Source: Epilithonimonas hispanica (GTDB lineage: Bacteria; Bacteroidota; Bacteroidia; Flavobacteriales; Weeksellaceae). From it: 64,000 nt of DNA. The notes under the pieces were generated by a model, which searched no databases, was not told where the DNA came from, and saw only the letters and a program-made list of their open reading frames with translations. Shown piece by piece: positions 19,486-28,651 of this stretch (position 1 is the first letter of the stretch; each line of letters opens with the position of its first letter). A program made the translations under genes and the position numbers. The stretch spans positions 58,022-122,021 of the forward strand of contig NZ_QNUG01000007.1 in the NCBI RefSeq assembly GCF_003385395.1, written 5' to 3'.

Positions 19486-20313
19486 ATGTTATCCATTATC
19501 ATTTCTTCGTACCAAGATCATTATTTTCAACAACTATCAGAAAACATTCATCAAACCATTGGTGAAGGTTTTGATTTTGAAATTGTGAAAATATGGAATC
19601 CCGGTAAAGTTGGAATATGTGAAGCCTACAATCTAGGAGCAAAAGAAGCTACATATGACAATTTGTTATTTATACACGAGGACATTCTTTTTTCGGATAC
19701 CGACTGGGGAAACAGACTTGTAAAAGTATTACAAGAACCTGGTTGTGGAGTTGTGGGTGTAGCAGGTGGGAATTATTACTCTTATGTCCCAGGAAGCTGG
19801 TGGAATAGAGGTTACAGCAAATTATACTTTATTCAAGTTGATCAAGATAATAATGAATGTTTTAATAATAATATCTCTGAAAGAATAAAATCAGAAGTCA
19901 AATCTCTGGATGGAGTTTTCCTAGCATGTACGCGAAAAGTGTATGATGAAGTACAATTTGATGAAAAAATTAATGGCTACCACGGTTACGATTTGATTTT
20001 TAGTTTGAAAGCCGCTAAGAAATATAAAAATTATGTCACAAATCAGGTTTTAATAAAACATTTTTCACAAGGCACGCTTTCCAAAGAATGGTTGCTAAAT
20101 ATTATTAAAGTAAGAGAAATTATAGGGACGTTTCCAGATCAAAATCTAGATCACCAACTAGAGATAGCAAATTTTTACAAGCTACTCATTCATCTTAAAA
20201 ATCTAAAATTCAACTATAAAGAATCATTAAAAATCTGTTTAAAATATCTGAATCCCAATAAACTTGGGTTTATAAATACATTAAAAGCAATCAACAGGTT
20301 AAGATACTTATGA
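19486..20313 (+). CDS. Glycosyltransferase of the Glyco_tranf_2_5 (StrF-like) type
   Basis: A 275-residue protein with a GT-A-like fold: MLSIIISSYQDHYFQQLSEN, then KVGICEAYNLGAKEATYDNLLFIHEDILF with the acidic HED in place of DXD, a Gly-rich GVVGVAGG stretch, and SLDGVFLACTRKVYDEVQFDE. This pattern matches the family of GT2-like enzymes named after StrF, by memory of the family. Its last 4 bases overlap the next gene. Donor unknown. Confidence 0.75.
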   Translation: MLSIIISSYQDHYFQQLSENIHQTIGEGFDFEIVKIWNPGKVGICEAYNLGAKEATYDNLLFIHEDILFSDTDWGNRLVKVLQEPGCGVVGVAGGNYYSYVPGSWWNRGYSKLYFIQVDQDNNECFNNNISERIKSEVKSLDGVFLACTRKVYDEVQFDEKINGYHGYDLIFSLKAAKKYKNYVTNQVLIKHFSQGTLSKEWLLNIIKVREIIGTFPDQNLDHQLEIANFYKLLIHLKNLKFNYKESLKICLKYLNPNKLGFINTLKAINRLRYL

Positions 20314-21140
20314 TAAAATTATTTAAGAAAATATTCTTCCGTCTATATCCTTCAACAAAAGTAATCATTACTCCTAAAGGAGCAAGATGGGGAAATCTTT
20401 TGTATTTTTTCCTTAGAGCTTATTTGTTTGAAAAACAAGGCAAATCGTTAAGAGTATTGTACACCAATCATATGGATGATCTCTTGAGATTTTTTCCCGA
20501 ACTGAATAAATATGTAATCTATGAAAAAGAAGTAAAATTTTTTCACGAAAAAGATTCTACCAATACTTTTTATCAAATTTTCGATAAAGATTTTACAGAG
20601 CAAAACATAGACGATTTTATAAAAGAACATCTTCTGTCTTCCGACTTTGTCCAATCATTCTTACAAACTCATCCAGAGCCAAGTATGGAAGATATCACGA
20701 TTAATATACGCCGGGGAGATTTTTTTGAAAAAGGGAACTCATCAATTTATGGATTTGATCAGGTAGCATTTGTAAAGCATATTTTTGAAAACCATTTGCC
20801 AAAGAAAAAATGGAAAAAAGTCAGCATCCTATCGGACGACATAAACTGGTGTAAAGCAAATTTTGATTTTATTAAAGAATACACATCCGAATTACACTTT
20901 CCCGAATTAGGTGAAGATAAAATCTTTTCCAGTTTTTTATGGGTCGCCAATTCTAAAAATTTAATTCTATCAAACTCTACATTTTCGTTTTGGGCAGCCT
21001 ATTTTTCCAATTACTTATATCATTCTCAAGAAAATACATATTGTCCTATTTTTGGAAGCAGAAGAATAGAAAATACAGATCTTTATCAATTTAATCCTAA
21101 GTGGAACATGATTAGAGATTTTAATTTTAATGTAACATGA
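20310..21140 (+). CDS. Family 11-like (alpha-1,2-fucosyltransferase-type) glycosyltransferase
   Basis: A 276-residue protein. The GT11 signature appears as ITINIRRGDFFEKG (family pattern HxRRGD[YF]), followed by KKVSILSDDINWCKANF and LILSNSTFSFWAAYFSN, which match the second and third conserved blocks of GT11 enzymes. The N-terminus keeps a degenerate form of the GRLGN motif (GARWGNLLYFFLRAYLF). It overlaps both neighbours by 4 bases. It may transfer fucose or another 6-deoxy-hexose; no GDP-fucose genes are in the window, so the donor is uncertain. Confidence 0.75.
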   Translation: MIKLFKKIFFRLYPSTKVIITPKGARWGNLLYFFLRAYLFEKQGKSLRVLYTNHMDDLLRFFPELNKYVIYEKEVKFFHEKDSTNTFYQIFDKDFTEQNIDDFIKEHLLSSDFVQSFLQTHPEPSMEDITINIRRGDFFEKGNSSIYGFDQVAFVKHIFENHLPKKKWKKVSILSDDINWCKANFDFIKEYTSELHFPELGEDKIFSSFLWVANSKNLILSNSTFSFWAAYFSNYLYHSQENTYCPIFGSRRIENTDLYQFNPKWNMIRDFNFNVT

Positions 21141-22168
21141 TAAAACCACTAACCTCTTTAAGATTTTTCTTTGCTTTTTTTGTGTTTTTAAGTCATCTTC
21201 AAGGAATAAAAACGGACAATATACTCTTTCAGTGGCTCACACGGAATATATTTTTTGAAGGCTATCTGGGGGTCAGCTTCTTTTTTATACTGAGTGGTTT
21301 TGTTATTTCTTACAGTTATGCTAAAAAGATTAACTCTTCAAAGTTTACCTCTTTTCAATTTTATAAAGCTCGTATGTTCAGAATATATCCGCTGTATATT
21401 TTAACGACAATTCTGGGTGTAGTCACCGTTATACACACACCAAGTCTATCAACATGGCTTATCAATATTTTTGCAATTCAATCATTTTTACCAACAATCA
21501 ATGAACATGTAATGAATGCTCCTTCTTGGAGCATCAGTAACGAATTCTTTTTTTATCTATGCTTCCCATTACTTTATCCATTAATTGAAAAAAATAAAAA
21601 AAGCAGCATAATTATTATAATCTCTTCTTGTATTATTCTGTTTTCAACACCCCTATTTTTTTCGGAAGTCAATCAAAAATTTATTTTCTATATACATCCC
21701 CTAAGTAGATTATTGGATTTTTCTTTGGGAATATTATTATTTCATCTGTATCAATTAATACAGAAAAGAGATTTAAAAAGAATAAATTTTACTACTTGGG
21801 AGTCTTTAGCCTTATTATTTTTTATATTGACTTTTCTTCCTCATCATGCAATTCCACGAATGTTTAGATTTTCTGTCTATTATTGGTTACCGATGTCTGC
21901 TATCATTCTTGTTTTTGCATTACAACGTGGACATTTCTCAAAATTATTGCAAAATCGTATTTTAGTTTATTTAGGTGAAATCAGTTTTTCATTTTATCTG
22001 ATGCATCTTATTGTTATAAATACTTTACTGCCTCTATTGCCAATCAACAACCCATTTACTTCATTAATCATAATTCTTATTGCTGTCGTCTTTTTTAGTA
22101 TTATATTGTTTGAATATTTCGAAAAGCCTGTCAATACATTGTTAAAAAGAAAATTTTTACATTCATGA
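21137..22168 (+). CDS. Acyltransferase 3 family O-acyltransferase
   Basis: A 343-residue inner-membrane protein with about ten hydrophobic helices. Family marks are TSLRFFFAFFVFLSH at the N-terminus, GYLGVSFFFILSGFVISYSY (the FFxLSGF motif), APSWSISNEFFFYLCFP, and the C-terminal FEYFEKPVN. OafA-type proteins transfer acetyl or other short acyl groups to surface polysaccharide. The 4-base overlaps with both neighbours place it firmly in the operon, so it probably acylates the glycan made here. Confidence 0.9.
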   Translation: MIKPLTSLRFFFAFFVFLSHLQGIKTDNILFQWLTRNIFFEGYLGVSFFFILSGFVISYSYAKKINSSKFTSFQFYKARMFRIYPLYILTTILGVVTVIHTPSLSTWLINIFAIQSFLPTINEHVMNAPSWSISNEFFFYLCFPLLYPLIEKNKKSSIIIIISSCIILFSTPLFFSEVNQKFIFYIHPLSRLLDFSLGILLFHLYQLIQKRDLKRINFTTWESLALLFFILTFLPHHAIPRMFRFSVYYWLPMSAIILVFALQRGHFSKLLQNRILVYLGEISFSFYLMHLIVINTLLPLLPINNPFTSLIIILIAVVFFSIILFEYFEKPVNTLLKRKFLHS

Positions 22169-22947
22169 TCCCAAAAAAAATACACTACTGCTGGTTTGGA
22201 GGAAACCCAAAACCCGAATCTTTCTACATCTGCCTAGACTCCTGGAAGAAAAACCTTCCAGATTACGAAATCATAGAATGGAACGAGTCCAACTTTGACA
22301 TCACTTGTTGCGAGTACGTTCGTCTTGCAGCCGAGAAAAAAAAGTGGGCATTTGTTTCAGATTATGCAAGAGCTCTGGCTTTATTCGAGCAAGGTGGAAT
22401 TTATATGGATATAGATGTGGAAGTCAAGTTTTCTCTTGATGAGTTTCTTGTTCACCGTGCATTTTCTGGTTTTGAGATCAAAGGTTCACCTTTTACAGCT
22501 CTTTGGGCAACAGAACAAAATCATCCTTGGCCAAAAAAAGTTTTGGAATTTTATAATCAGAAAACAAATTTTGATTTGACAACCAATACGGTTTTTGTCT
22601 CGGATCTTCTTATTAATCACTATAAAGCCAACCCAGAAAAAGATGAATATCAAGAATTGGCAGACGGCATAGCAATTTATCCATCCACCTATTTTTGCCT
22701 AGATCTTCCAAAGAACTATACATCTCATCATTTTGTTGGGACTTGGCACGAGCGAGACACGCCTAACCCTTTTAAAGATTATGTACACGCCTATTTTCAT
22801 TTGAAAAATATTGCGGAAATCAAACAAGGAAAAAAAGAAATCCATAATGCTATCAATAATCTTAAAATCATCACAGCTGATGAAATATTGAATCAGTTTC
22901 CATTGAAAATGTTATTAAAACATATTTTAAGAAGGATAAGACCTTAA
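22165..22947 (+). CDS. Glycosyltransferase with DXD sugar-binding region (GT32-like)
   Basis: A 260-residue enzyme. It opens with IPKKIHYCWFGGNPKPES, followed by LPDYEIIEWNESNFD, then KWAFVSDYARALALFEQGGIYMDIDVEV with the DID metal-binding motif near residue 92. This is the Gly_transf_sug (GT32) architecture found in capsular and Och1/LT-type transferases. The first codons overlap the acyltransferase gene by 4 bases. Sugar specificity is unknown. Confidence 0.9.
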   Translation: MIPKKIHYCWFGGNPKPESFYICLDSWKKNLPDYEIIEWNESNFDITCCEYVRLAAEKKKWAFVSDYARALALFEQGGIYMDIDVEVKFSLDEFLVHRAFSGFEIKGSPFTALWATEQNHPWPKKVLEFYNQKTNFDLTTNTVFVSDLLINHYKANPEKDEYQELADGIAIYPSTYFCLDLPKNYTSHHFVGTWHERDTPNPFKDYVHAYFHLKNIAEIKQGKKEIHNAINNLKIITADEILNQFPLKMLLKHILRRIRP

Positions 22948-22973
22948 GAATTATTATTTTTACAAAAACCAAA

Positions 22974-24056
22974 TTGATGAGTCATAAAATCGCTATTGTT
23001 TACGGAACCAGACCCGAGTTCTTAAAAGTTTTTCCTGTTATTAATCAATTTCACCTTCAGAATGAAGAGGTTTTTATTGTAAACACAGGTCAACACGATG
23101 ATCTTCTTTCCAAAATGGAAGAAAGTTTTGATATAAAGCCGGATTTTCGACTCTCTGTACAATCACTCGATTTTACCAATTCTAATTTGGTTGCAAAACT
23201 CATCAACAGCTTATCAGACCTTGTTCACAAAGAAAACATCAACAAGATTGTAGCACAAGGTGATACTTTTACAGTATTGGCGTCTGCGATGGTTGCGTTT
23301 CTTGAAAAAAGAAAGTTTTATCATATCGAAGCTGGCCTTAGAACGGCAGATATCAACATGCCTTTTCCGGAAGAATATAACAGAAGAGTGGTTTCTCTGG
23401 GAAGCGATGTCAATTTTGCACCAACCACTTTATCTCAAAATAATCTTATAAAAGAAGGAATAACTCAAGACAATATCATTCTTACAGGAAACACGATTGT
23501 GGATATGATTCAATACATTCTAGATAAAGAAAATATTGAAATAGAATACCTGGACAAAGTTTTCATAACAGCACACAGACGAGAAAATATAGGAAAACCT
23601 TTACAGGAAATCTCGCAATCTATCAAAGAATTAGCTATAGAAAATCCTAATATTATTTTTGAATGGGCATTACACCCCAACCCAAACACAAGAAAAATCA
23701 TTCTTGATGTTTTTGAAAATGAAAAACCAGAAAATCTAATTTTCACAGAACCACTTCCCTATCTGGAAACTATCCGGAAAATGGCAGCTGCCAAATTAAT
23801 TATTTCTGATTCTGGAGGAATACAAGAGGAAGCTCCTAGCCTTAGAAAACATGTCTTAATTTTACGTGAAGAAACAGAAAGACCAGAAGTTATAGATTGC
23901 AATTGTGGAATATTAGTAGGTCATGATTTACAAAAAATAAAGTCTGAGTTTTATAAAATTTGGAACGATGAGAAGGAGTTTATATTCCAATCCAAAAAAA
24001 ATCCTTTTGGGGATGGAAAAGCTTCTGAATTAATATTAAAAACCCTTTTACAATGA
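22974..24056 (+). CDS. wecB: UDP-N-acetylglucosamine 2-epimerase (non-hydrolysing)
   Basis: A 360-residue enzyme interconverting UDP-GlcNAc and UDP-ManNAc. Motifs: IAIVYGTRPEFLKVFPVI, VNTGQHDDLL, VAQGDTFTVLA, HIEAGLRT, PEEYNRRVVSLGSD, VFITAHRRENIG, and the C-terminal LIISDSGGIQEEAPSLRKHVLILREETERPE. Two ATG codons are possible at the start (22974 or 22977). No typical UDP-ManNAc dehydrogenase pair is certain, but the dehydrogenase at 25744 could use its product. It overlaps the next gene by 4 bases. Confidence 0.93.
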   Translation: MMSHKIAIVYGTRPEFLKVFPVINQFHLQNEEVFIVNTGQHDDLLSKMEESFDIKPDFRLSVQSLDFTNSNLVAKLINSLSDLVHKENINKIVAQGDTFTVLASAMVAFLEKRKFYHIEAGLRTADINMPFPEEYNRRVVSLGSDVNFAPTTLSQNNLIKEGITQDNIILTGNTIVDMIQYILDKENIEIEYLDKVFITAHRRENIGKPLQEISQSIKELAIENPNIIFEWALHPNPNTRKIILDVFENEKPENLIFTEPLPYLETIRKMAAAKLIISDSGGIQEEAPSLRKHVLILREETERPEVIDCNCGILVGHDLQKIKSEFYKIWNDEKEFIFQSKKNPFGDGKASELILKTLLQ

Positions 24057-24733
24057 TAATTGGCAGAGGTCTTATTGCATCATTATTCTTAGATGATGAT
24101 AGAGATGACATCATTTTCTTTGCCTCGGGAGTTTCAAATTCTTTGGAAACTCGCGTAGAAGAATTCCTAAGAGAAGAGAATCTCATCAAAAAAACAATCG
24201 CAGAAAATCCGGAAAAAACCTTCGTTTATTTCTCAACTTGTAGCATCTATGATTCTTCTAAAACAGGAAGTGATTATGTTCTTCATAAACTTAAAATGGA
24301 GCAACTTATCAAGAATAATCACAATCAATTTTTAATTCTAAGAGTTAGTAATGTTGTTGGAAAAGGCGGAAACCCGAACCTTCTAATGAATTATCTAGTT
24401 CGTTCTATCAAAAACAATGAAACCGTCAATGTTCATACAAAAGCGACTAGAAATCTTATAGATGCAGCTGATGTTAAACAAATTACTTTTGATCTAATAG
24501 AGAAATATGATTTCAACAAAATTGTGAACCTTGCCTACATGCAAAACTATTCCATTATAGAGATTTTAGAAATTATAGAAGATTTTTATAATATAAAGTT
24601 AGATTTGAATTTAATAAAAAATGGCTCCGGCTACGACATTAATATTCCTGATATAGAAGATTATTTCAGAATTAACAATCTTACAAACAAAGAGTCATAT
24701 CTTTACAAAATATTAGAGAAATACTACTCGTAG
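24053..24733 (+). CDS. Short NAD(P)-dependent sugar epimerase/reductase-like SDR
   Basis: A 226-residue protein that looks like a reduced extended SDR. The cofactor loop is IIGRGLIASLF, much shorter than the usual GGxGFIG form. FVYFSTCSIYDSS gives the SDR serine region, YVLHKLKMEQL gives the YxxxK active site, and LILRVSNVVGKGGNPNLLMNYL follows. The N-terminal Rossmann part seems to lack one or two strands compared with full-length enzymes, while the active site is kept. It lies between wecB and the 4-epimerase, overlapping the former, so it probably acts on a nucleotide sugar. The exact reaction is not clear. Confidence 0.7.
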   Translation: MIIGRGLIASLFLDDDRDDIIFFASGVSNSLETRVEEFLREENLIKKTIAENPEKTFVYFSTCSIYDSSKTGSDYVLHKLKMEQLIKNNHNQFLILRVSNVVGKGGNPNLLMNYLVRSIKNNETVNVHTKATRNLIDAADVKQITFDLIEKYDFNKIVNLAYMQNYSIIEILEIIEDFYNIKLDLNLIKNGSGYDINIPDIEDYFRINNLTNKESYLYKILEKYYS

Positions 24734-24742
24734 AAAACAATA

Positions 24743-25735
24743 ATGGATTTTAAAGAAAAACTCAACAATAAAAATATCTTAGTAACCGGTGGTGCTGGTT
24801 TTATCGGCTCCAATCTTTGTGAAGAATTATTAAATCTTGGTGCAAACGTAACTTGTTTAGATAATTTTGCAACAGGTTTCCGAGAAAACCTCGAATTTTT
24901 TAAAGACAATCCAAATTTCAAATTAATAGAAGGCGACATCCGCAATTTAGAAGACTGCAAAACAGCTTGTGAAAATCAGGATTTTGTATTGCACGAAGCC
25001 GCTCTTGGTTCTGTTCCAAGATCGATCAATGACCCAATTACAAGTAACGATGTGAATGTTGGTGGATTCTTAAATATGCTTGTTGCTGCGAGAGATTCTG
25101 GTGTCAAAAGATTTGTTTACGCAGCAAGTTCATCTACTTACGGGGATTCTGAAAGCCTACCTAAAGTTGAGGATAAAATAGGAAAACCGCTTTCTCCTTA
25201 TGCTATTACTAAGTATGTTAATGAATTATACGCCGATGTTTTCAAAAGAACTTATGATTTTGATACAATTGGACTGAGATATTTCAATGTTTTTGGAAGA
25301 AAGCAAAATCCAAACGGAGCTTATGCTGCTGTAATTCCTAAGTTCGTAATGCAGCTGATGAACCACGAATCTCCGGTTATCAACGGTGGCGGAGAATATT
25401 CCAGAGATTTCACTTACATCGACAATGTGATTTTGATGAATCTTTTAGCTTTAACATCAGACAATGAAGAATCTATAAATCAAGTTTATAACACAGCTTT
25501 CGGAGAAAGAACTACGCTCAATGATCTAGTAAAATATCTGAAACAATATTTATCAGACTTTGATTCAAAAATTGCAGATGTAGAAGTCATCTACGGAGAT
25601 TACAGAAAAGGTGATGTTCCACACTCTCTCGCAAGTATTGATAAAGCAAAAGAGCTTTTAAATTACGACCCAAAACTTTCTATGAAAGACGGATTGAAGG
25701 AAGCTGTAAACTGGTATTGGGAACATCTTAAATAA
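24743..25735 (+). CDS. UDP-N-acetylglucosamine 4-epimerase (WbpP/TviC-like)
   Basis: A 330-residue extended SDR. It has [64 protein letters not shown] (YxxxK) and [24 protein letters not shown] sequence. This spelling is that of 4-epimerases acting on UDP-GlcNAc or UDP-GlcNAcA (WbpP, TviC) rather than plain GalE. It is followed 8 bases later by a WbpO/TviB-type dehydrogenase, and the two together would yield UDP-GalNAcA, as in Vi antigen and P. aeruginosa O6. Confidence 0.88.
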   Translation: MDFKEKLNNKNILVTGGAGFIGSNLCEELLNLGANVTCLDNFATGFRENLEFFKDNPNFKLIEGDIRNLEDCKTACENQDFVLHEAALGSVPRSINDPITSNDVNVGGFLNMLVAARDSGVKRFVYAASSSTYGDSESLPKVEDKIGKPLSPYAITKYVNELYADVFKRTYDFDTIGLRYFNVFGRKQNPNGAYAAVIPKFVMQLMNHESPVINGGGEYSRDFTYIDNVILMNLLALTSDNEESINQVYNTAFGERTTLNDLVKYLKQYLSDFDSKIADVEVIYGDYRKGDVPHSLASIDKAKELLNYDPKLSMKDGLKEAVNWYWEHLK

Positions 25736-25743
25736 AAAAACTA

Positions 25744-27030
25744 ATGAATCAAAAAATTACAATAATCGGACTAGGCTATGTCGGATTACCTTTAGCAAGA
25801 TTATTTTCCACTAAATATCCTGTTATCGGATTTGACATTAATGAAAAAAGAATCGCTGACCTTAATGCTGGTAAAGATGATACTTTGGAAGTTGAAGATG
25901 AATTACTAAAGTCTGCTTTGGTTTCCAAAAATCCGGCTTTTGGAGAAACGGGATTATTCTGTTCCAACAAATTAGAAGACATTTCCGATTCCAATATTTA
26001 CATTGTAACGGTTCCAACTCCGGTTGATAAAAATAATCGTCCGGATCTTACGCCACTTTACAAAGCAAGCGAAACCGTTGCAAAAGTTCTTAAAAAAGGC
26101 GACATTGTAATTTACGAATCTACTGTTTATCCGGGAGTTACAGAAGAAGAATGCATTCCTGTTTTGGAAAAAAACACCGGATTAAAATTCAATATTGATT
26201 TTTTTGCAGGTTATTCTCCGGAAAGAATCAATCCTGGAGACAAGCTTCACACGGTTGAAAAAATCCTTAAAGTAACGGCTGGTTCTACTCCAGAAATCGG
26301 AAAAATTGTAGATGATCTTTATAAATCTGTGATTGAAGCAGGAACGCATCTTGCACCAACAATCAAAGTGGCAGAAGCTGCAAAAGTGATAGAAAATTCT
26401 CAGAGAGATATTAATATTGCATTCGTTAACGAGCTAGCAAAGATTTTCAATCTAATGGGAATTGATACTCACGACGTTCTGAAAGCAGCAGGTACAAAAT
26501 GGAACTTTCTGCCTTTCAAACCGGGTTTGGTTGGCGGACATTGCATTGGTGTAGATCCTTATTATCTGGCTCAGAAAGCTCAGGAATTTGGTTATCATCC
26601 GGAAATTATTCTTGCAGGGCGACGAATGAATGACTCTATGGGACAATATGTTGCGAGTGAAACCGTAAAACAAATGCTAAAACAGGATTTGAAAGTGAAT
26701 GGTTCTGATGTATTAGTTTTAGGATTTACTTTTAAAGAGAATTGTCCTGATGTCAGAAATACAAAAGTTGTAGATGTTGTCAGAAATCTTGAAGATTACG
26801 GAATTAATGTAAGTATATACGATCCTTGGGCAAACCCGGAAGAAGTAAGGCACGAGTATGGTCTTACAACCTCAACAAAAACACCTTTCAAAAAGTATGA
26901 TGCGGTAGTTTTAGCTGTTTCTCACAAAGAATTTGAAACTCTGAACATCAAAAATCTTCTTTCCGAAAAAGGAATCATCTATGATGTAAAAGGAATTTTA
27001 GCAAAAGAAGGTGGTATTAAAAGACTTTAA
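25744..27030 (+). CDS. UDP-N-acetyl-hexosamine 6-dehydrogenase (WbpO/TviB-like)
   Basis: A 428-residue UDP-sugar dehydrogenase oxidising C6 of a UDP-HexNAc to the uronic acid with two NAD. It has [36 protein letters not shown], the [20 protein letters not shown] block, the catalytic cysteine in [17 protein letters not shown], and the C-terminal [20 protein letters not shown]. The sequence style is WbpO/TviB-like, suiting UDP-GlcNAc or UDP-GalNAc. It ends the 16-gene plus-strand run; the next gene, on the other strand, ends at the very next base. Confidence 0.92.
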   Translation: MNQKITIIGLGYVGLPLARLFSTKYPVIGFDINEKRIADLNAGKDDTLEVEDELLKSALVSKNPAFGETGLFCSNKLEDISDSNIYIVTVPTPVDKNNRPDLTPLYKASETVAKVLKKGDIVIYESTVYPGVTEEECIPVLEKNTGLKFNIDFFAGYSPERINPGDKLHTVEKILKVTAGSTPEIGKIVDDLYKSVIEAGTHLAPTIKVAEAAKVIENSQRDINIAFVNELAKIFNLMGIDTHDVLKAAGTKWNFLPFKPGLVGGHCIGVDPYYLAQKAQEFGYHPEIILAGRRMNDSMGQYVASETVKQMLKQDLKVNGSDVLVLGFTFKENCPDVRNTKVVDVVRNLEDYGINVSIYDPWANPEEVRHEYGLTTSTKTPFKKYDAVVLAVSHKEFETLNIKNLLSEKGIIYDVKGILAKEGGIKRL

Positions 27031-28026
27031 TTAACGATCAAATCTCCATCGGAAAAATCTATATCCAACAAACAAAGGCAGGCGATAAAATAAATCCTGC
27101 TTTTTTAGTTTTGTTGAATAATCCGAAGAGAAATAATCCTGTAAACTCAGTTTTTTCAGTTTGGAATATGCTTTATAACTGTATTTCCAGAGTTCTTCAT
27201 TTTGTTGCGCTTTCCAATTCATCTGAAGTGTGGTTGCCTTGAAGTTAATAAGATATTCCAGAATCAGTTTTTTTCGCTGGGTATCTTTTTCGTTGACATA
27301 ATGTTCATTAATTTTCTCTGCAATTGTAATCCAATTATCAAAATGAACTTTTTTCCGGTTATGAATCACAGAATCCTCATGAAGATAATAGACGTATGTT
27401 TTTTGCCTCAAAAAAGCTAAAGTCTCCAAATGCAAGCCCATCTCGAAAGTATGAAGAGAATCTTGGGCGTACAAACCTTTTGTAAAATACATATTATTAA
27501 ACCTTAGAAAATCCACAGAAATCAATTTGTTCCAAGATGAAACTGCAAATCCACCATTTACAAGCTCTTGCAGAATCTGTATATTGCCTTGCAAGAAATC
27601 AACCTTAGTATGAATCGGAAATACATCCACCTTTTCATTTGAAGGAATTTTGACTCCCTGAACTTCTCCCATAGAAATCTCCGCCTTGGTTTTTTCTGAA
27701 AGTTCTACCAGACTTTCGATAGCATCTGGAAGAATCTCATCATCACTATCTAGAAAATAGATGTATTCCCCTTTTGCCTTATCCATACCTACGTTTCTTG
27801 CCATAGAAAGACCTTGATTTGTCGGCTGATTGAAAACAACAAAATTAAAATCCTGATTTTTTTGAATAAATTTTTCAGCAATTTCCATTGATGCATCCGG
27901 TGTTACATCATTCACCAAAATACATTCGATGTTTTTATAACCCTGATTAACAACCGACTGAAGGCATCTTTCAATAAATTTTTCTACTTTATAAATGGGA
28001 ATTACAATTGTAACAAGAGGATTCAT
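27031..28026 (-). CDS. Family 2 glycosyltransferase
   Basis: A 331-residue GT-A enzyme: LVTIVIPIYKVEKFIERCLQS, IECILVNDVTPDAS, NQGLSMARNVGMDKAKGEYIYFLDSDDEILPD with the DXD-type SDD. The ATG at 28026 (MNPLVT) is chosen over an in-frame ATG at 28059, since the latter would fall inside the -7 box of its own promoter. It is convergent with, and directly abuts, the dehydrogenase gene. A divergent promoter region separates it from the acyltransferase gene on its other side. Confidence 0.92.
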   Translation of the reverse strand: MNPLVTIVIPIYKVEKFIERCLQSVVNQGYKNIECILVNDVTPDASMEIAEKFIQKNQDFNFVVFNQPTNQGLSMARNVGMDKAKGEYIYFLDSDDEILPDAIESLVELSEKTKAEISMGEVQGVKIPSNEKVDVFPIHTKVDFLQGNIQILQELVNGGFAVSSWNKLISVDFLRFNNMYFTKGLYAQDSLHTFEMGLHLETLAFLRQKTYVYYLHEDSVIHNRKKVHFDNWITIAEKINEHYVNEKDTQRKKLILEYLINFKATTLQMNWKAQQNEELWKYSYKAYSKLKKLSLQDYFSSDYSTKLKKQDLFYRLPLFVGYRFFRWRFDR

Positions 28027-28056
28027 CAGAAGTATTTTAATTTTATTAAATTTAGA

Positions 28057-28095
28057 CAAAAATAGAAATAAAAATCTAGCATTAACCTATATTTG
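28057..28095. promoter_or_regulatory. Divergent promoters for the GT2 and acyltransferase genes
   Basis: On the minus strand TATTTTTG (28057-28064) and on the plus strand TATATTTG (28088-28095) both match the TAnnTTTG -7 box perfectly. They drive the genes at 28026 (leftward) and 28112 (rightward). The short leader on the plus side, about 10 bases, supports the start at 28112. No clear -33 TTG is seen for either. Confidence 0.55.
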
Positions 28096-28111
28096 TAACA
28101 ATAGAAACACA

Positions 28112-28651
28112 ATGGGCTTTTTTTCTAAAATTATTTTTAAAATTCTGAAAGAGAACTCTCTCAGCATTATTCGGAAAAATAAAAATTCCAAAATTGGCGA
28201 TGCATTCAGAATCGGAAATTATTCTCATTTTTCCATTCATCCATCTGCTTCTTTGGTAATTAGCAATCGAGTTAATCTTAGAAACTACTGCAATTTTGTT
28301 CTAGCAGAAAATGCAAAGCTTATTCTGGATGAGAATGTTTTTATGAATAATTACTGCTCTATTAATGCTATCGAAAAAATAGAAATCGGGGAAAATACAT
28401 TGTTTGGTGAAGGTGTAAAACTCTACGATCACAACCACGAATATAATGGACAAATCGTAGAACATAGAAAATTCAAATCTTCTCCTATAAAAATCGGTAA
28501 GAACTGTTGGCTTGGAAGTAATGTCACTGTTTTGAAAGGTGTTACAATTGGTGACAACTGTATTCTTGGTGCTGGATGCGTGATCCACAAAGATGTTCCA
28601 GACAATTCGATCATTATCAACAAACAAGACCAAATGATAAAAAATTTATAG
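28112..28651 (+). CDS. Left-handed beta-helix (hexapeptide) acyltransferase
   Basis: A 179-residue enzyme of the LbH family. Hexapeptide repeats run from about 60 to 165 (for example IEIGENTLFGEGVKLYDHNH, then SPIKIGKNCWLGSNVTVLKG and VTIGDNCILGAGCVIHKD). The DHNHEY loop carries the catalytic histidine region typical of maltose/galactoside-type acetyltransferases. The C-terminus VPDNSIIINKQDQMI replaces the usual GNPAK. The start at 28112 follows a perfect -7 box; a longer frame from 27995 would run through the promoters. It probably O- or N-acylates a sugar of the glycan. Confidence 0.88.
   Translation: MGFFSKIIFKILKENSLSIIRKNKNSKIGDAFRIGNYSHFSIHPSASLVISNRVNLRNYCNFVLAENAKLILDENVFMNNYCSINAIEKIEIGENTLFGEGVKLYDHNHEYNGQIVEHRKFKSSPIKIGKNCWLGSNVTVLKGVTIGDNCILGAGCVIHKDVPDNSIIINKQDQMIKNL

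Noticed and set aside
27995..28111. Extended start of the hexapeptide acyltransferase at 27995
   Set aside because: The extension covers the start of the divergent GT2 gene and both promoters; ATG at 28112 fits the family.
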